37,100 nucleotides of DNA from Streptococcus massiliensis DSM 18628 (GCF_000380065.1 NZ_KB904369.1:1-37100); one strand, 5' to 3'; positions 9,221 through 19,063 are shown, counted from the first letter of the stretch. Made by a program: numbers and translations. Notes: generated by a model from the sequence alone, not told the origin.

Positions 9221-9267
9221 GTCAACTTCTGTCAAAAACTTGTCAATATTCTAGTCAATTTATTGAC
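9221..9267. repeat. Phased GTCAA direct repeats between recF and guaB
   Basis: GTCAA occurs at 9221, 9231, 9242 and 9253, a step of 10, 11 and 11 bases, and the inverse TTGAC occurs at 9263-9267. The first two copies read CTGTCAA. Further GTCAA copies occur at 9314 and 9353. The block sits between the recF and guaB terminators, so no gene obviously uses it. Confidence 0.7.
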
Positions 9268-9384
9268 AAAAGCTGTTAATTGTTCCTTCTATTAAGCCGT
9301 TTCGTTGTAAAACAATGTCAAGTTTTATATTTACAATTCTAACTGATCTCTATGTCAAACGAATGTAAAGCATTCCACAAAAAA

Positions 9385-9404
9385 AAGAGGTTTACAAACC
9401 TCTT
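9385..9404 (-). terminator. Terminator after guaB, probably bidirectional
   Basis: AAGAGGTTT pairs with AAACCTCTT and is flanked by A-runs on the left and T-runs on the right, so it can work on either strand. It lies just past the guaB stop. Confidence 0.88.
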
Positions 9405-9410
9405 TTTTCT

Positions 9411-10913
<1,503 letters not shown>

Positions 10914-10963
10914 TTAAAACTAGAAGCCTGATTTCTCAAGCTAAACTAACTTAATTTTATAAT

Positions 10964-10991
10964 ATCATACCATTCTCAAACCATTTGTCAA
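10964..10991 (-). promoter_or_regulatory. guaB promoter
   Basis: On the minus strand: TTGACA, 16-base spacer ending TGG, then TATGAT. A leader of about 70 bases follows before the ATG. No riboswitch fold was recognised in it. Confidence 0.82.
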
Positions 10992-11004
10992 CAAATAACA
11001 GGCA

Positions 11005-12030
11005 TTATTTAAAATAATTGATTCCCATTGCTGATTTGACTTCTGATAAAGTCTGGCTAGCTACCTCTCGAGCTCTCTCGCTGCCTTCTTGTAAAATACG
11101 ATAAACTTCGCCCATATCTTTGGCAAATTCTAAACGTCGTTCCCGAATAGGGCCTAACTCACGCTCTAAAATTTCAAGGAGATACCGCTTGGTTTTGACA
11201 TCTCCTAGACCTCCACGTTGATAGTGTTCTTTCATCTCAGCAATTTCTGCTGCTTCTTCTGGACGACCAAAAACATCCAGATAGTGGAAAACCATATTCC
11301 CTTCAATCTGTCCAGGGTCTTCAACACGAATATGGTTGGGGTCTGTGTACATGCTCATCACTTTTTTTCTCAGCGTATCTGCATCATCAGCCAAATAAAT
11401 TCCGTTATTCAAAGACTTAGACATCTTGGCATTCCCGTCAAGCCCTGGTAGGCGCCCAGCTGCTTCATTTTCAGGATAAATGCCCTCTGGCTCTACTAAA
11501 ACATCTGTGCTATAGGTATGATTAAAACTCCGAACAATCTCACGAGTTTGCTCAATCATTGGTTTTTGGTCATTTCCAACAGGTACATAATTTGCCTTGA
11601 AAGCTGTAATATCCGCTGCCTGAGAAATAGGATAAACCAAAAATCCTGTCGGAATACTTTCGCCAAATCCTTTCTGACTAATCTCTGCCTTTACAGTAGG
11701 ATTACGCTCTAAACGCCCTAATGACACCAAATTCATGTAATACATTGACAGCTCTGACAACTCAGGAATTTGACTTTGAATGAAGATTGTAACCTTTTCA
11801 GGGTCTAATCCTGCTGCCAAATAATCTAAAGTTACATTTCCAATTGATTCTACAATCGTTTGTGGGTCTTTGGCATGATCCGTAAGAGCTTGCTGGTCAG
11901 CCAAAAAGACGAATAATTCGTGTTTTCCTTCATTTTGCAATAAGACGCGATTGCATAAACTTCCCACATAATGCCCAATATGCAACTTTCCTGTCGGGCG
12001 ATCCCCAGTCAAAATAATCGGTTTAGTCAT
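11005..12030 (-). CDS. trpS: Tryptophanyl-tRNA synthetase
   Basis: A class I aminoacyl-tRNA synthetase that charges tRNA-Trp. The HIGH motif is at residues 17-20 ([10 protein letters not shown]) and the KMSKS motif is intact at 202-206. With the start chosen at 12030 (ATG with GGAG six bases upstream) the protein is 341 residues, the usual length. A longer frame to 12135 exists, but its extra 35 residues are unlike the family and would span the promoter. No T-box leader is apparent in the short upstream region. Confidence 0.97.
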   Translation of the reverse strand: MTKPIILTGDRPTGKLHIGHYVGSLCNRVLLQNEGKHELFVFLADQQALTDHAKDPQTIVESIGNVTLDYLAAGLDPEKVTIFIQSQIPELSELSMYYMNLVSLGRLERNPTVKAEISQKGFGESIPTGFLVYPISQAADITAFKANYVPVGNDQKPMIEQTREIVRSFNHTYSTDVLVEPEGIYPENEAAGRLPGLDGNAKMSKSLNNGIYLADDADTLRKKVMSMYTDPNHIRVEDPGQIEGNMVFHYLDVFGRPEEAAEIAEMKEHYQRGGLGDVKTKRYLLEILERELGPIRERRLEFAKDMGEVYRILQEGSERAREVASQTLSEVKSAMGINYFK

Positions 12031-12058
12031 TTCACTCTCCTCATTTTCTATTGACATC

Positions 12059-12064
12059 ATTATA
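12059..12064 (-). promoter_or_regulatory. -10 box of trpS
   Basis: TATAAT on the minus strand preceded by TGA (extended -10), 28 bases before the chosen ATG, which supports that start. Confidence 0.65.
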
Positions 12065-12174
12065 TCATTTTCAAGGCAAATGAGAAAGGAAGCGAACAAA
12101 AATAATTCAGTTTGTTTACTTTTTACTAAAAGCATGACAAACTTTCGTCAAAATAGGGAAATCCTTTTTAGAAT

Positions 12175-12203
12175 TTGAAAAAAGTCGAATTTTCTAGTAA
12201 AAT
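12175..12203 (+). promoter_or_regulatory. Promoter of the ABC-F gene
   Basis: TTGAAA, 17-base spacer, TAAAAT. The start codon at 12235 follows 31 bases later. An ATG-like frame beginning at the -35 box is thereby excluded as the true start. Confidence 0.72.
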
Positions 12204-12234
12204 GAAGCTAGTTATAAAAGAGGAGAATATTATT

Positions 12235-13857
12235 TTGCTTACTGTATCAGATGTTTCATTACGTTTTAGTGACCGCAAGTTGTTTGATGAGGTAAATATT
12301 AAGTTTACAGCTGGAAATACCTACGGTCTTATTGGTGCCAACGGTGCCGGAAAATCAACTTTTCTAAAAATCTTAGCAGGAGATATTGAGCCAAGCACGG
12401 GAAATGTCGCTCTTGGTCCAAATGAACGGCTCTCTGTTTTGCGACAAAACCACTTCGATTATGAAGAAGAGCGAGCTATCGATGTTGTTATCATGGGAAA
12501 TGAACAACTTTACAGCATCATGAAGGAAAAAGATGCTATTTATATGAAGCCTGATTTTTCTGATGAAGACGGTGTGCGTGCAGCCGAGTTAGAGGGAACT
12601 TTTGCAGAATTAGGAGGTTGGGAAGCCGAGAGCGAAGCTGCTCAACTATTGCAAAATCTCAACATTCCAGAAGAACTTCACTACCAAAATATGAGTGAGC
12701 TAGCAAACGGCGACAAAGTGAAAGTGCTGCTTGCCAAAGCCCTGTTTGGGAAGCCCGATGTCCTTCTTTTGGACGAGCCAACCAATGGTTTAGATATTCA
12801 GTCTATCACTTGGTTAGAAGATTTCTTGATTGATTTTGAAAATACAGTCATTGTCGTATCCCATGACCGCCACTTCCTTAATAAAGTATGTACACACATG
12901 GCCGACCTTGATTTTGGAAAAATCAAACTATATGTCGGCAACTATGACTTCTGGAAAGAATCTAGCGAATTGGCTGCCAAATTGCAAGCAGATCGAAATG
13001 CCAAAGCAGAAGAAAAAATCAAAGAATTACAAGATTTTGTGGCTCGCTTTTCTGCCAATGCCAGCAAATCAAAACAGGCAACTTCACGTAAAAAAATGCT
13101 TGACAAGATTGTCCTTGAAGAAATCATTCCGTCTAGCCGAAAGTACCCATTTATCAACTTTAAAGCAGAACGCGAAATGGGAAACGATCTCTTGACAGTA
13201 GAAAATCTTTCTGTCAAGATTGACGGCGAGACTATTCTTGACAATATCAGCTTTATCCTGCGTCCTGGCGATAAGACAGCTTTGATTGGACAAAATGATA
13301 TCCAGACAACTGCCTTGATTCGTGCCTTGATGGGAGATATTGACTATGAAGGAACTGTCAAGTGGGGCGTTACAACCAGTCGTTCTTATTTGCCAAAAGA
13401 TAATTCTCGCGATTTTGCTGGTGGAGAAAGCATCCTTGACTGGTTACGACAATTTGCAAGTAAAGAAGAGGACGACAATACATTCTTGCGTGGTTTCCTA
13501 GGGAGAATGCTCTTTTCTGGTGATGAAGTAAACAAGTCTGTCAACGTCTTGTCAGGTGGTGAAAAAGTTCGTGTCATGCTATCCAAGCTGATGTTACTAA
13601 AGTCAAATGTTTTAGTGCTTGACGACCCGACTAACCATTTAGATTTGGAGTCAATTTCCAGCCTTAATGACGGTTTGAAAAACTTCAAAGAATCGATTAT
13701 TTTTGCAAGTCATGACCACGAATTTATTCAAACCCTTGCTAATCATATTATTGTCCTTTCAAAAAATGGTATCATTGACCGCATTGATGAAACCTATGAC
13801 GAATTTTTGGAAAATAAAGAAGTCCAAGCAAAAGTTCAAGAACTTTGGAAAGATTAA
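12235..13857 (+). CDS. ABC-F family ATPase (YbiT-type)
   Basis: A 540-residue soluble protein with two ABC ATPase domains and no membrane segments. ABC-F proteins act on the ribosome rather than in transport. Domain 1 has Walker A GANGAGKST near residue 34, signature-like LANGD and Walker B DVLLLDEPTNGLD. A charged linker follows, then domain 2 with a degenerate Walker A (LIGQNDIQTT), signature LSGGEKVR and Walker B NVLVLDDPTNHLD. The start is TTG at 12235 with AGGAG nine bases upstream, giving MLTVSDVSLRFSDRKLF. It resembles the housekeeping YbiT/Uup-like group more than known antibiotic-resistance members. The second nucleotide site lacks the usual GKS, so it may hydrolyse ATP poorly. Confidence 0.92.
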   Translation: MLTVSDVSLRFSDRKLFDEVNIKFTAGNTYGLIGANGAGKSTFLKILAGDIEPSTGNVALGPNERLSVLRQNHFDYEEERAIDVVIMGNEQLYSIMKEKDAIYMKPDFSDEDGVRAAELEGTFAELGGWEAESEAAQLLQNLNIPEELHYQNMSELANGDKVKVLLAKALFGKPDVLLLDEPTNGLDIQSITWLEDFLIDFENTVIVVSHDRHFLNKVCTHMADLDFGKIKLYVGNYDFWKESSELAAKLQADRNAKAEEKIKELQDFVARFSANASKSKQATSRKKMLDKIVLEEIIPSSRKYPFINFKAEREMGNDLLTVENLSVKIDGETILDNISFILRPGDKTALIGQNDIQTTALIRALMGDIDYEGTVKWGVTTSRSYLPKDNSRDFAGGESILDWLRQFASKEEDDNTFLRGFLGRMLFSGDEVNKSVNVLSGGEKVRVMLSKLMLLKSNVLVLDDPTNHLDLESISSLNDGLKNFKESIIFASHDHEFIQTLANHIIVLSKNGIIDRIDETYDEFLENKEVQAKVQELWKD

Positions 13858-13880
13858 AAGCGAATATCTATTCGCTTTTT
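13858..13880 (+). terminator. Terminator after the ABC-F gene
   Basis: AAGCGAATA pairs with TATTCGCTT, followed by TTT. It lies between the ABC-F stop and the start of the YfhO-type gene, so some readthrough is likely. Confidence 0.78.
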
Positions 13881-13894
13881 CACTATAAGGAACT

Positions 13895-16459
13895 ATGAAG
13901 AAATTTTTTAAACATTACTGGCCCTATCTAGCGGCCTTTTCCCTTCCTTTTTTGATTATGTTTTCGGTTTATCTAAGCAAAGGAATTTACTGGAATAGCG
14001 AAACTTCACCTCTGTTGGGTGACGGCTTTCACCAGTACGTTATTTTTGACATAACTTTGAGGAATATTTTGCATGGAAGCGACAGCCTTTTTTACACTTT
14101 CACAAGCGGTTTAGGGCTCAATTTCTATGCCTTGTCCAGCTATTACTTAGGGAGCTTTCTCTCACCTTTTGTTTATTTCTTTAATTTACAAAATATGCCA
14201 GATGCCGTTTATCTCTTTACCTTGATAAAATTCGGTCTAATGGGCTTGTCTTGCTTCATCAGCATCAAAGGAATGTTCAAAAAAATTCCTACTCTACTCA
14301 TTTTAACCCTTTCTAGCTCCTATGCTCTCATGAGTTTTGCGACTAGTCAAATCGAAATCAAAACTTGGCTGGATGTCTTTATTTTAGCTCCTTTAGTTTT
14401 GTATGGTTTGCACAAACTAATATTAAAGGAAGGACGAATTTTATACTTTGTAAGCCTGACAATCTTATTTATTCAAAATTATTATTTTGGATATATGGTA
14501 GCCATTTTCCTAATCTTTTGGTACATCACCCAAGTATCATGGAATTTTAAAGAAAGGATTAAAAGTTTACTAGACTTTACAGTTGTGTCAATCCTAGCTG
14601 GCCTCAGTAGCCTGGTCATGATTTTACCAACCTTTCTTGATTTAAGAACTCATGGAGAAAAATTAACCAGCGTTACTAGAGTTTTCACAGAAGCAAGTTG
14701 GTATCTTGATGTCTTTGCTAAAAATTTCATTGGCAGTTTTGATACAACAAAATATGGTTCTATTCCAATGATTTCGGTTGGAATTCTCCCATTCATTTTA
14801 GCTCTAACTTTTTTCACTTTAAAATCTGTAAAGTTTCACGTGAAACTTTCTTATCTCCTCTTACTCGGATTTTTAATTGCAAGTTTCTACTTACAGTCGC
14901 TTGATCTCTTTTGGCAAGGCATGCATGCCCCAAATATGTTTCTACATCGATACTCTTGGTTATTTTCTATTGTCATTATTTTTCTTGCTGCCGAAAGTTT
15001 ACAACGCCTTCAAGATATTCAATGGAGAAATTTACTTTCAGTTTTTGGCTTTGTTGGTTTAGGCTTTAGCCTAACCTTTGTTTACAGAAAACATTATGAT
15101 TTTCTGACACCTGTAAACTTCATCTTGACACTGGAATTTTTCCTTGCTTATTTCCTCATTTTTTCCATTTTTGTCAAAAGTTATATTCCTAAAAAATTAT
15201 TTTTAGTGTCAACTTTATTCTTTGTAGCGTTTGAGTTATCACTCAATACCTTCTATCAAATTAATGGAATTGCTAAAGAATGGGTATTTGCCAGTCGTTC
15301 ATCTTATGCTAAAAATTCAACAGAGATTGACAACCTTGTAAACTATGCAAAAAAACAATCCAACGACTTTTACAGAATGGAAGAATTAGAAACGCAAACA
15401 GGAAACGACAGCATGAAGTACAACTACAATGGCATTTCTCAATTCTCCTCCGTTCGCAACACCAGCACCAGCTCAACTCTTGATAAATTAGGTTTCAAAT
15501 CTGACGGAACCAATCTCAATCTTCGTTATCAAAATAATACTCTTCTCATGGATAGTCTGTTTGCTGTACGTTATAATCTCACAAGTCAAAATCCTCAAAA
15601 ATTTGGTTTTTCAACTGAAAAACAGAAAAATAATCTATTCCTCTACAAAAATCAATATGCAGAACAATTAGCTTTTCTAACAATGAAGCCTTATCAAGAT
15701 GTCAAGTTTAATTCTTTAACACTGGATAATCAGCAAGCGTTTATAAATCAATTAACAGATCTTAAACTTAAATATTTTGACCGGATCAATCCTACTAGCC
15801 AGAATAATGTCAAACAAATTGGGAATCGTTCTACCGTTAAAAAAGATAACAATCTTGATTTAGACTCCGCCAGTGCTAGTTACACAATCCATGTCCCAGC
15901 ACATAGTCAACTTTATGTTACCTTACCAAATCTAACTTTTTCTAACCAAGATAATAAAAAGGTTAACATTACTGTCAATGGACAAATTATGAATTATGAA
16001 ACAAACAATGTTTTTCCTTTTTTTAATATTGGGAACTTTGCAGAAGAACAAGATGTGACTCTTAGAATTTCTTTCCCAGAAAATACTCAGGTTTCCTATG
16101 ATGAACCCGAATTTTACCGCCTAAATCTAACAAATTATAAGACGGCCTTTAAAAAATTAAATGAACAACCCGTCACCGTGACAGTTAAAAAATCAAAAAT
16201 AACCGCTCATTATCAAGCTCAAAATGACACTTCACTCTTCTTTACACTTCCTTATGATAAAGGCTGGAATGCAACACAGAATGGTAAACCTATCACTATC
16301 ACACGCGCTCAAAAAGGATTTATGAAAGTGAATGTTAAACAAGGTGAAGGGAAGATCACTCTTACTTTTACTCCACAAGGTTTTAAAATAGGATTTATCT
16401 GTTTTATTGGTGGAATTACTTTATTTATTTTATATGATTATTTTAGAAAGCGCAGATAA
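13895..16459 (+). CDS. YfhO-family multi-pass membrane protein
   Basis: A large membrane protein (854 residues) of the YfhO/DUF6541-like group, GT-C-fold proteins thought to add sugars to wall polymers such as teichoic acids. The first ~460 residues contain about a dozen hydrophobic helices, starting YWPYLAAFSLPFLIMFSVYL. The first extracellular loop carries the family-type LLGDGFHQY with its acidic residue. The remaining ~370 residues form a mainly polar extracellular region, and a final helix at about 832-850 precedes RKRR. It starts with ATG after an AAGGA site, 37 bp from the ABC-F gene. A perfect parS palindrome lies inside the gene. The precise substrate is unknown. Confidence 0.88.
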   Translation: MKKFFKHYWPYLAAFSLPFLIMFSVYLSKGIYWNSETSPLLGDGFHQYVIFDITLRNILHGSDSLFYTFTSGLGLNFYALSSYYLGSFLSPFVYFFNLQNMPDAVYLFTLIKFGLMGLSCFISIKGMFKKIPTLLILTLSSSYALMSFATSQIEIKTWLDVFILAPLVLYGLHKLILKEGRILYFVSLTILFIQNYYFGYMVAIFLIFWYITQVSWNFKERIKSLLDFTVVSILAGLSSLVMILPTFLDLRTHGEKLTSVTRVFTEASWYLDVFAKNFIGSFDTTKYGSIPMISVGILPFILALTFFTLKSVKFHVKLSYLLLLGFLIASFYLQSLDLFWQGMHAPNMFLHRYSWLFSIVIIFLAAESLQRLQDIQWRNLLSVFGFVGLGFSLTFVYRKHYDFLTPVNFILTLEFFLAYFLIFSIFVKSYIPKKLFLVSTLFFVAFELSLNTFYQINGIAKEWVFASRSSYAKNSTEIDNLVNYAKKQSNDFYRMEELETQTGNDSMKYNYNGISQFSSVRNTSTSSTLDKLGFKSDGTNLNLRYQNNTLLMDSLFAVRYNLTSQNPQKFGFSTEKQKNNLFLYKNQYAEQLAFLTMKPYQDVKFNSLTLDNQQAFINQLTDLKLKYFDRINPTSQNNVKQIGNRSTVKKDNNLDLDSASASYTIHVPAHSQLYVTLPNLTFSNQDNKKVNITVNGQIMNYETNNVFPFFNIGNFAEEQDVTLRISFPENTQVSYDEPEFYRLNLTNYKTAFKKLNEQPVTVTVKKSKITAHYQAQNDTSLFFTLPYDKGWNATQNGKPITITRAQKGFMKVNVKQGEGKITLTFTPQGFKIGFICFIGGITLFILYDYFRKRR
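14832..14847. promoter_or_regulatory. parS-like ParB binding site inside the YfhO-type gene
   Basis: AGTTTCACGTGAAACT is a perfect 16-base palindrome with the full GTTTCACGTGAAAC core of parS. It lies about 8.6 kb left of the dnaA-dnaN origin. Confidence 0.88.
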
Positions 16460-16475
16460 AACTGTGCTTTTTTAT
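16447..16475 (+). terminator. Terminator after the YfhO-type gene
   Basis: AAAGCGCAG pairs with CTGTGCTTT (one G-U pair), and a T-run follows. Confidence 0.85.
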
Positions 16476-16517
16476 TTTCTAGCAAAACTACATCACAAAG
16501 ATAATTATTTGCTAATT

Positions 16518-16546
16518 AAAAGGATCCGGTTTTACCAAATCCTTTT
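16518..16546 (-). terminator. Probable terminator of the comCDE operon
   Basis: AAAAGGAT pairs with ATCCTTTT, and an inner GGT/ACC pairing extends the stem. The short T-run can serve either strand; on the minus strand it ends comE. Confidence 0.65.
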
Positions 16547-16573
16547 ATAAATATCATATTCAACTTTTTTAGC

Positions 16574-17344
16574 TCAGCGTATTCTAGCAGCTTTCATCTC
16601 CTCACGGTTAGCTAAAATGACTTTTAATTGCTTAGCTCTAAGACGAGATACTGGAGAGCGCCTACCACCGTAAAAAACAACTTCTTTATTTTTACGATCA
16701 TACTCTTGAATATTATCAATATTAACTAAATAAGACTTATGCGGGGAATAAAAACGCTGTGTTTCTTTATCTTTCTCCTGAACATCTGTAATCGTCCCAT
16801 AAAATTCTTTCATCATGTTTTTACCAACAATTTGTAATCGGTGGGAAGCACCAGTCGTTTCAATATATAAAATATCATGATAAGGAATTCGAATTTCTGA
16901 ACCACGATAACTGTATTCAAAATAATCTACAATATCTGTGTTTTCAATTAAAGTATCTTTAGTATAACTAATACAATCTTTAATTCTTGCTTTAAAAAGT
17001 TTATCATTAATATCTTTATCAATAAAATCTAACGCTGAAACTTTATATTTAAAGGTAATTGTCGCAAATTCTGATTTAGAAGTAACAAATACAATAATAG
17101 CATAGGGATTGTGATGACGGATAAATTGTGCAATTTCCAATCCTTTTTTACCCTCGCCTTTAATATCTATATCAAGAAAATATAATTGATTAATTTCTCC
17201 ACATTCAATATATTCCTCAAACTCCTTAACCTTTCCTGTACTTGTAACTTGAATCGGAATTTGCATTTCTTCTGCAATCTCCGAAATAGCCTTTTCAATA
17301 CGCACTTGGTGCTCTAAAATATCTTCTAATACTAATACTTTCAT
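16574..17344 (-). CDS. comE: Competence response regulator ComE
   Basis: A 256-residue two-component regulator of the AlgR/AgrA group. The receiver domain occupies about residues 1-130, with phosphoacceptor D58 in YFLDIDIKG. The LytTR DNA-binding domain spans about 145-250 (SEIRIPYHDILYIETTGASHRL...FYSPHKSYLVNIDNI). Phosphorylated by ComD, it activates comCDE and comX early in competence by binding paired direct repeats. AAGGAG lies before the ATG, and the gene starts 17 bp after comD. It appears fully intact. Confidence 0.96.
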   Translation of the reverse strand: MKVLVLEDILEHQVRIEKAISEIAEEMQIPIQVTSTGKVKEFEEYIECGEINQLYFLDIDIKGEGKKGLEIAQFIRHHNPYAIIVFVTSKSEFATITFKYKVSALDFIDKDINDKLFKARIKDCISYTKDTLIENTDIVDYFEYSYRGSEIRIPYHDILYIETTGASHRLQIVGKNMMKEFYGTITDVQEKDKETQRFYSPHKSYLVNIDNIQEYDRKNKEVVFYGGRRSPVSRLRAKQLKVILANREEMKAARIR

Positions 17345-17361
17345 TTTAATTACTACTCCTT

Positions 17362-18675
17362 TTAAAATTTATGAAATGTAACAACTTGGGTAAAAAATTC
17401 GTCTGTTACTTCGGTATCAATCATTAAATTTTCATATTTTTTTATAATTTCTTTTACATTATTCAACCCCATTCCACGACTATTTCCTTTAGTTGAAAAA
17501 CCGGGTTCAAAGATTTGATGGACATCAATCTTCTTTTGTTTGTACGAATTTTGAATAATAAAAACAACTGATTGGTCCAATTTCACAAGTGAAATATTTA
17601 ACTTTTTATAGTATGTGTCACATGCAGCCTCAATGGCATTATCTAATAATATACTTGTCAATCGAACTAATTCAAGTAAAGGTAAGTTTACACGTTCAAT
17701 TTTTTCCTTAATTTCAAAAGTTAAATCTAAATTTTCTTCTTTTGCTCGTAATAAAGCCTCAGTTAAAAGACTACGAAAAGCTGCATCTTCAACATTATTC
17801 AAATCAAAATAAGTATATTTATCCGATCGAAGAGAAATATTTGCTTCTCTCAATACATTCTTATAGACATTTTTTACATTCTCCATATTTCCAGTTTGGA
17901 TACTAGTATTCAAGCTGACTAACATTCCTGCATAATCATGCCTAAAACCACGAATTTCATTATATAAAGAAACAATTTCATTTGTATACTTTTGAAAAAG
18001 TTTTTGTTCTTTAATTTTTTGTTTGATCTCTACTTCTTTTTCATAACGTTCTCGAAAAGCTCTAAGGTAAAATAAAATTGCAAGAAATCCAAGAAAAGAA
18101 ACTGTAGCAATCATACTAGCGGAACTGTTAAAATGAGGAATTTGGGATAAAAAATCAGAAAAACGCAAGACAATATAATTTCCAAGTAGTAATTGTCCTA
18201 AGTTTTCGATAAGAGACTGAAAATTTTTTTCTTTAAAATATGTAAAATCGAATTTAAAATATTTTATAAAAAATAAAATAGTATATATAGAAATGGTAGA
18301 TAAAATAATCCCTATGTACCCTATATATCTATAAAAAAACTCATCTCCTGTTAAAGATGAAAAAAATACATCTAAAAAAGTTCGTGTAGTATTTACTGCA
18401 TTGTATAAAAAGAAAGACATAAATAAGGCTAAATAATTTTTCCACTTTTTATATTTTTTTAAATAAATATAAATAAAAATAGGTTCTACTACATAAATTA
18501 TAATTTCAATACTCGGATGTATTAAATAACTAAAAGGTGGCAAAATTAAACTAATGATACAAAGACAAATAAAGCGAAAATCCGCTTTCGCTTTATTTGA
18601 AACCTCATAAACTTTTACTAATAATAAACTATCAATAAAAATAGAAATTAATAAAAACACTTGTTGTATTGACAT
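17362..18675 (-). CDS. comD: Competence pheromone receptor histidine kinase ComD
   Basis: The sensor kinase for the competence-stimulating peptide. With the ATG at 18675 (MSIQQVFLLISIFIDSL) the protein is 437 residues, as usual. An upstream ATG at 18738 in the same frame lies inside comC and is not credible. The first ~205 residues form six or seven membrane helices. The phosphoacceptor is H246 in IRGFRHDYAGML, the HPK10-type H box. The ATP-binding domain follows with LLDNAIEAA and GMGLNNVKEI. The start is 7 bases after the comC stop, with AGGA as ribosome site. The receptor is intact although the pheromone gene before it is frameshifted. Confidence 0.95.
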   Translation of the reverse strand: MSIQQVFLLISIFIDSLLLVKVYEVSNKAKADFRFICLCIISLILPPFSYLIHPSIEIIIYVVEPIFIYIYLKKYKKWKNYLALFMSFFLYNAVNTTRTFLDVFFSSLTGDEFFYRYIGYIGIILSTISIYTILFFIKYFKFDFTYFKEKNFQSLIENLGQLLLGNYIVLRFSDFLSQIPHFNSSASMIATVSFLGFLAILFYLRAFRERYEKEVEIKQKIKEQKLFQKYTNEIVSLYNEIRGFRHDYAGMLVSLNTSIQTGNMENVKNVYKNVLREANISLRSDKYTYFDLNNVEDAAFRSLLTEALLRAKEENLDLTFEIKEKIERVNLPLLELVRLTSILLDNAIEAACDTYYKKLNISLVKLDQSVVFIIQNSYKQKKIDVHQIFEPGFSTKGNSRGMGLNNVKEIIKKYENLMIDTEVTDEFFTQVVTFHKF

Positions 18676-18682
18676 ATAATTC

Positions 18683-18821
18683 CTACTTTCTACCAAATAA
18701 TTTACTTCCAGAGTAGCCAACACGACCATCCCCACCAATCACCTTATCCAAATCTTTATTTGTCAAAGTAGTAAACTTTTTAGCTTCTTTAAAATCCGCT
18801 ACTGTGATTGTCTTTTTTCAT
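18683..18821 (-). pseudogene. comC: comC, competence pheromone precursor with a +1 frameshift after the start codon
   Basis: ATG at 18821 is preceded by a GAGGGG ribosome site. It is followed by six As, and the frame then stops at a TAA after 10 codons. Skipping one A gives an uninterrupted 45-codon ComC: MKKTITVADFKEAKKF..., a leader ending in the double-glycine site VIGG, then DGRVGYSGSKLFGRK and TAG. This has the standard form of a ComC pre-peptide cut and exported by ComAB: 30-residue leader, mature peptide starting with Asp and having Arg at position 3, and a basic C-terminus. The open frame has no plausible start of its own, because a TGA overlaps the ATG. It may be a real null mutation, a slippage-controlled gene or a base-calling error in the A-run. 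Confidence 0.88.
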
Positions 18822-18841
18822 GATATAAGTCCCCTCATTTT

Positions 18842-18872
18842 TTATTTTTGTAAATTTACTTTACAAAAATAA
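18842..18872 (-). repeat. 13-bp perfect inverted repeat in the comC leader
   Basis: TTATTTTTGTAAA (18842-18854) and its exact complement TTTACAAAAATAA (18860-18872) are separated by 5 bases. The repeat lies between the presumed comC -10 box and the ribosome site. Neither strand has a T-run placed for termination. It could be an mRNA hairpin or a protein-binding dyad. Confidence 0.7.
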
Positions 18873-18938
18873 GTATAAACAAAATATATTTAATTTTTAT
18901 AGTTCTTCTGAACATGTTTAAAATTGTGCCGGAAATGT
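18872..18938 (-). promoter_or_regulatory. Candidate comCDE promoter with ComE-type direct repeats
   Basis: On the minus strand ACATTTCCG (18930-18938) and ACATGTTCAG (18908-18917) begin 21 bases apart, the two-helical-turn spacing of ComE sites. Their match to the pneumococcal consensus aCAnTTcaG is imperfect. Possible -10 boxes are TATATT (18883-18888) and TATACT (18872-18877). There is no -35, as expected for an activated promoter. Confidence 0.5.
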
Positions 18939-18954
18939 CATTTTTAGAAGTTAT

Positions 18955-18980
18955 AAAAAAGATGCCTGCTTAGACATCTT
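18955..18980 (-). terminator. Terminator after tRNA-Arg
   Basis: On the minus strand AAGATG pairs with CATCTT, followed by Ts. It separates the tRNA transcript from the comC promoter. Confidence 0.8.
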
Positions 18981-18989
18981 AAAAGATAA

Positions 18990-19063
18990 TGATCCCAGCA
19001 GGATTCGAACCTGCGACCGTTCGCTTAGAAGGCGAATGCTCTATCCAGCTGAGCTATGAGACC
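18990..19063 (-). tRNA. tRNA-Arg (anticodon TCT)
   Basis: A 74-base cloverleaf on the minus strand. Acceptor arms GGTCTCA and TGGGATC pair with G-U pairs. The anticodon stem TTCGC/GCGAA encloses loop CTTCTAA, and the T arm is GCAGG-TTCGAAT-CCTGC. The CCA end is not encoded. It reads AGA codons. It follows rlmH, the same neighbour order as in pneumococcus. Confidence 0.97.

Noticed and set aside
12031-12135. N-terminal extension of TrpS by 35 codons
   Set aside because: The ATG at 12030 has a good ribosome site, gives the family length, and the extension would cover the promoter.
12031-12174. T-box leader for trpS
   Set aside because: The gap is too short and no T-box sequence or terminator hairpin is visible.
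12175-12234. N-terminal extension of the ABC-F protein by 20 codons
   Set aside because: This stretch is the promoter and ribosome site of the TTG start at 12235.
18676-18738. ComD extended to an ATG inside comC
   Set aside because: It would give 21 nonhomologous residues; AGGA before the ATG at 18675 fits better.
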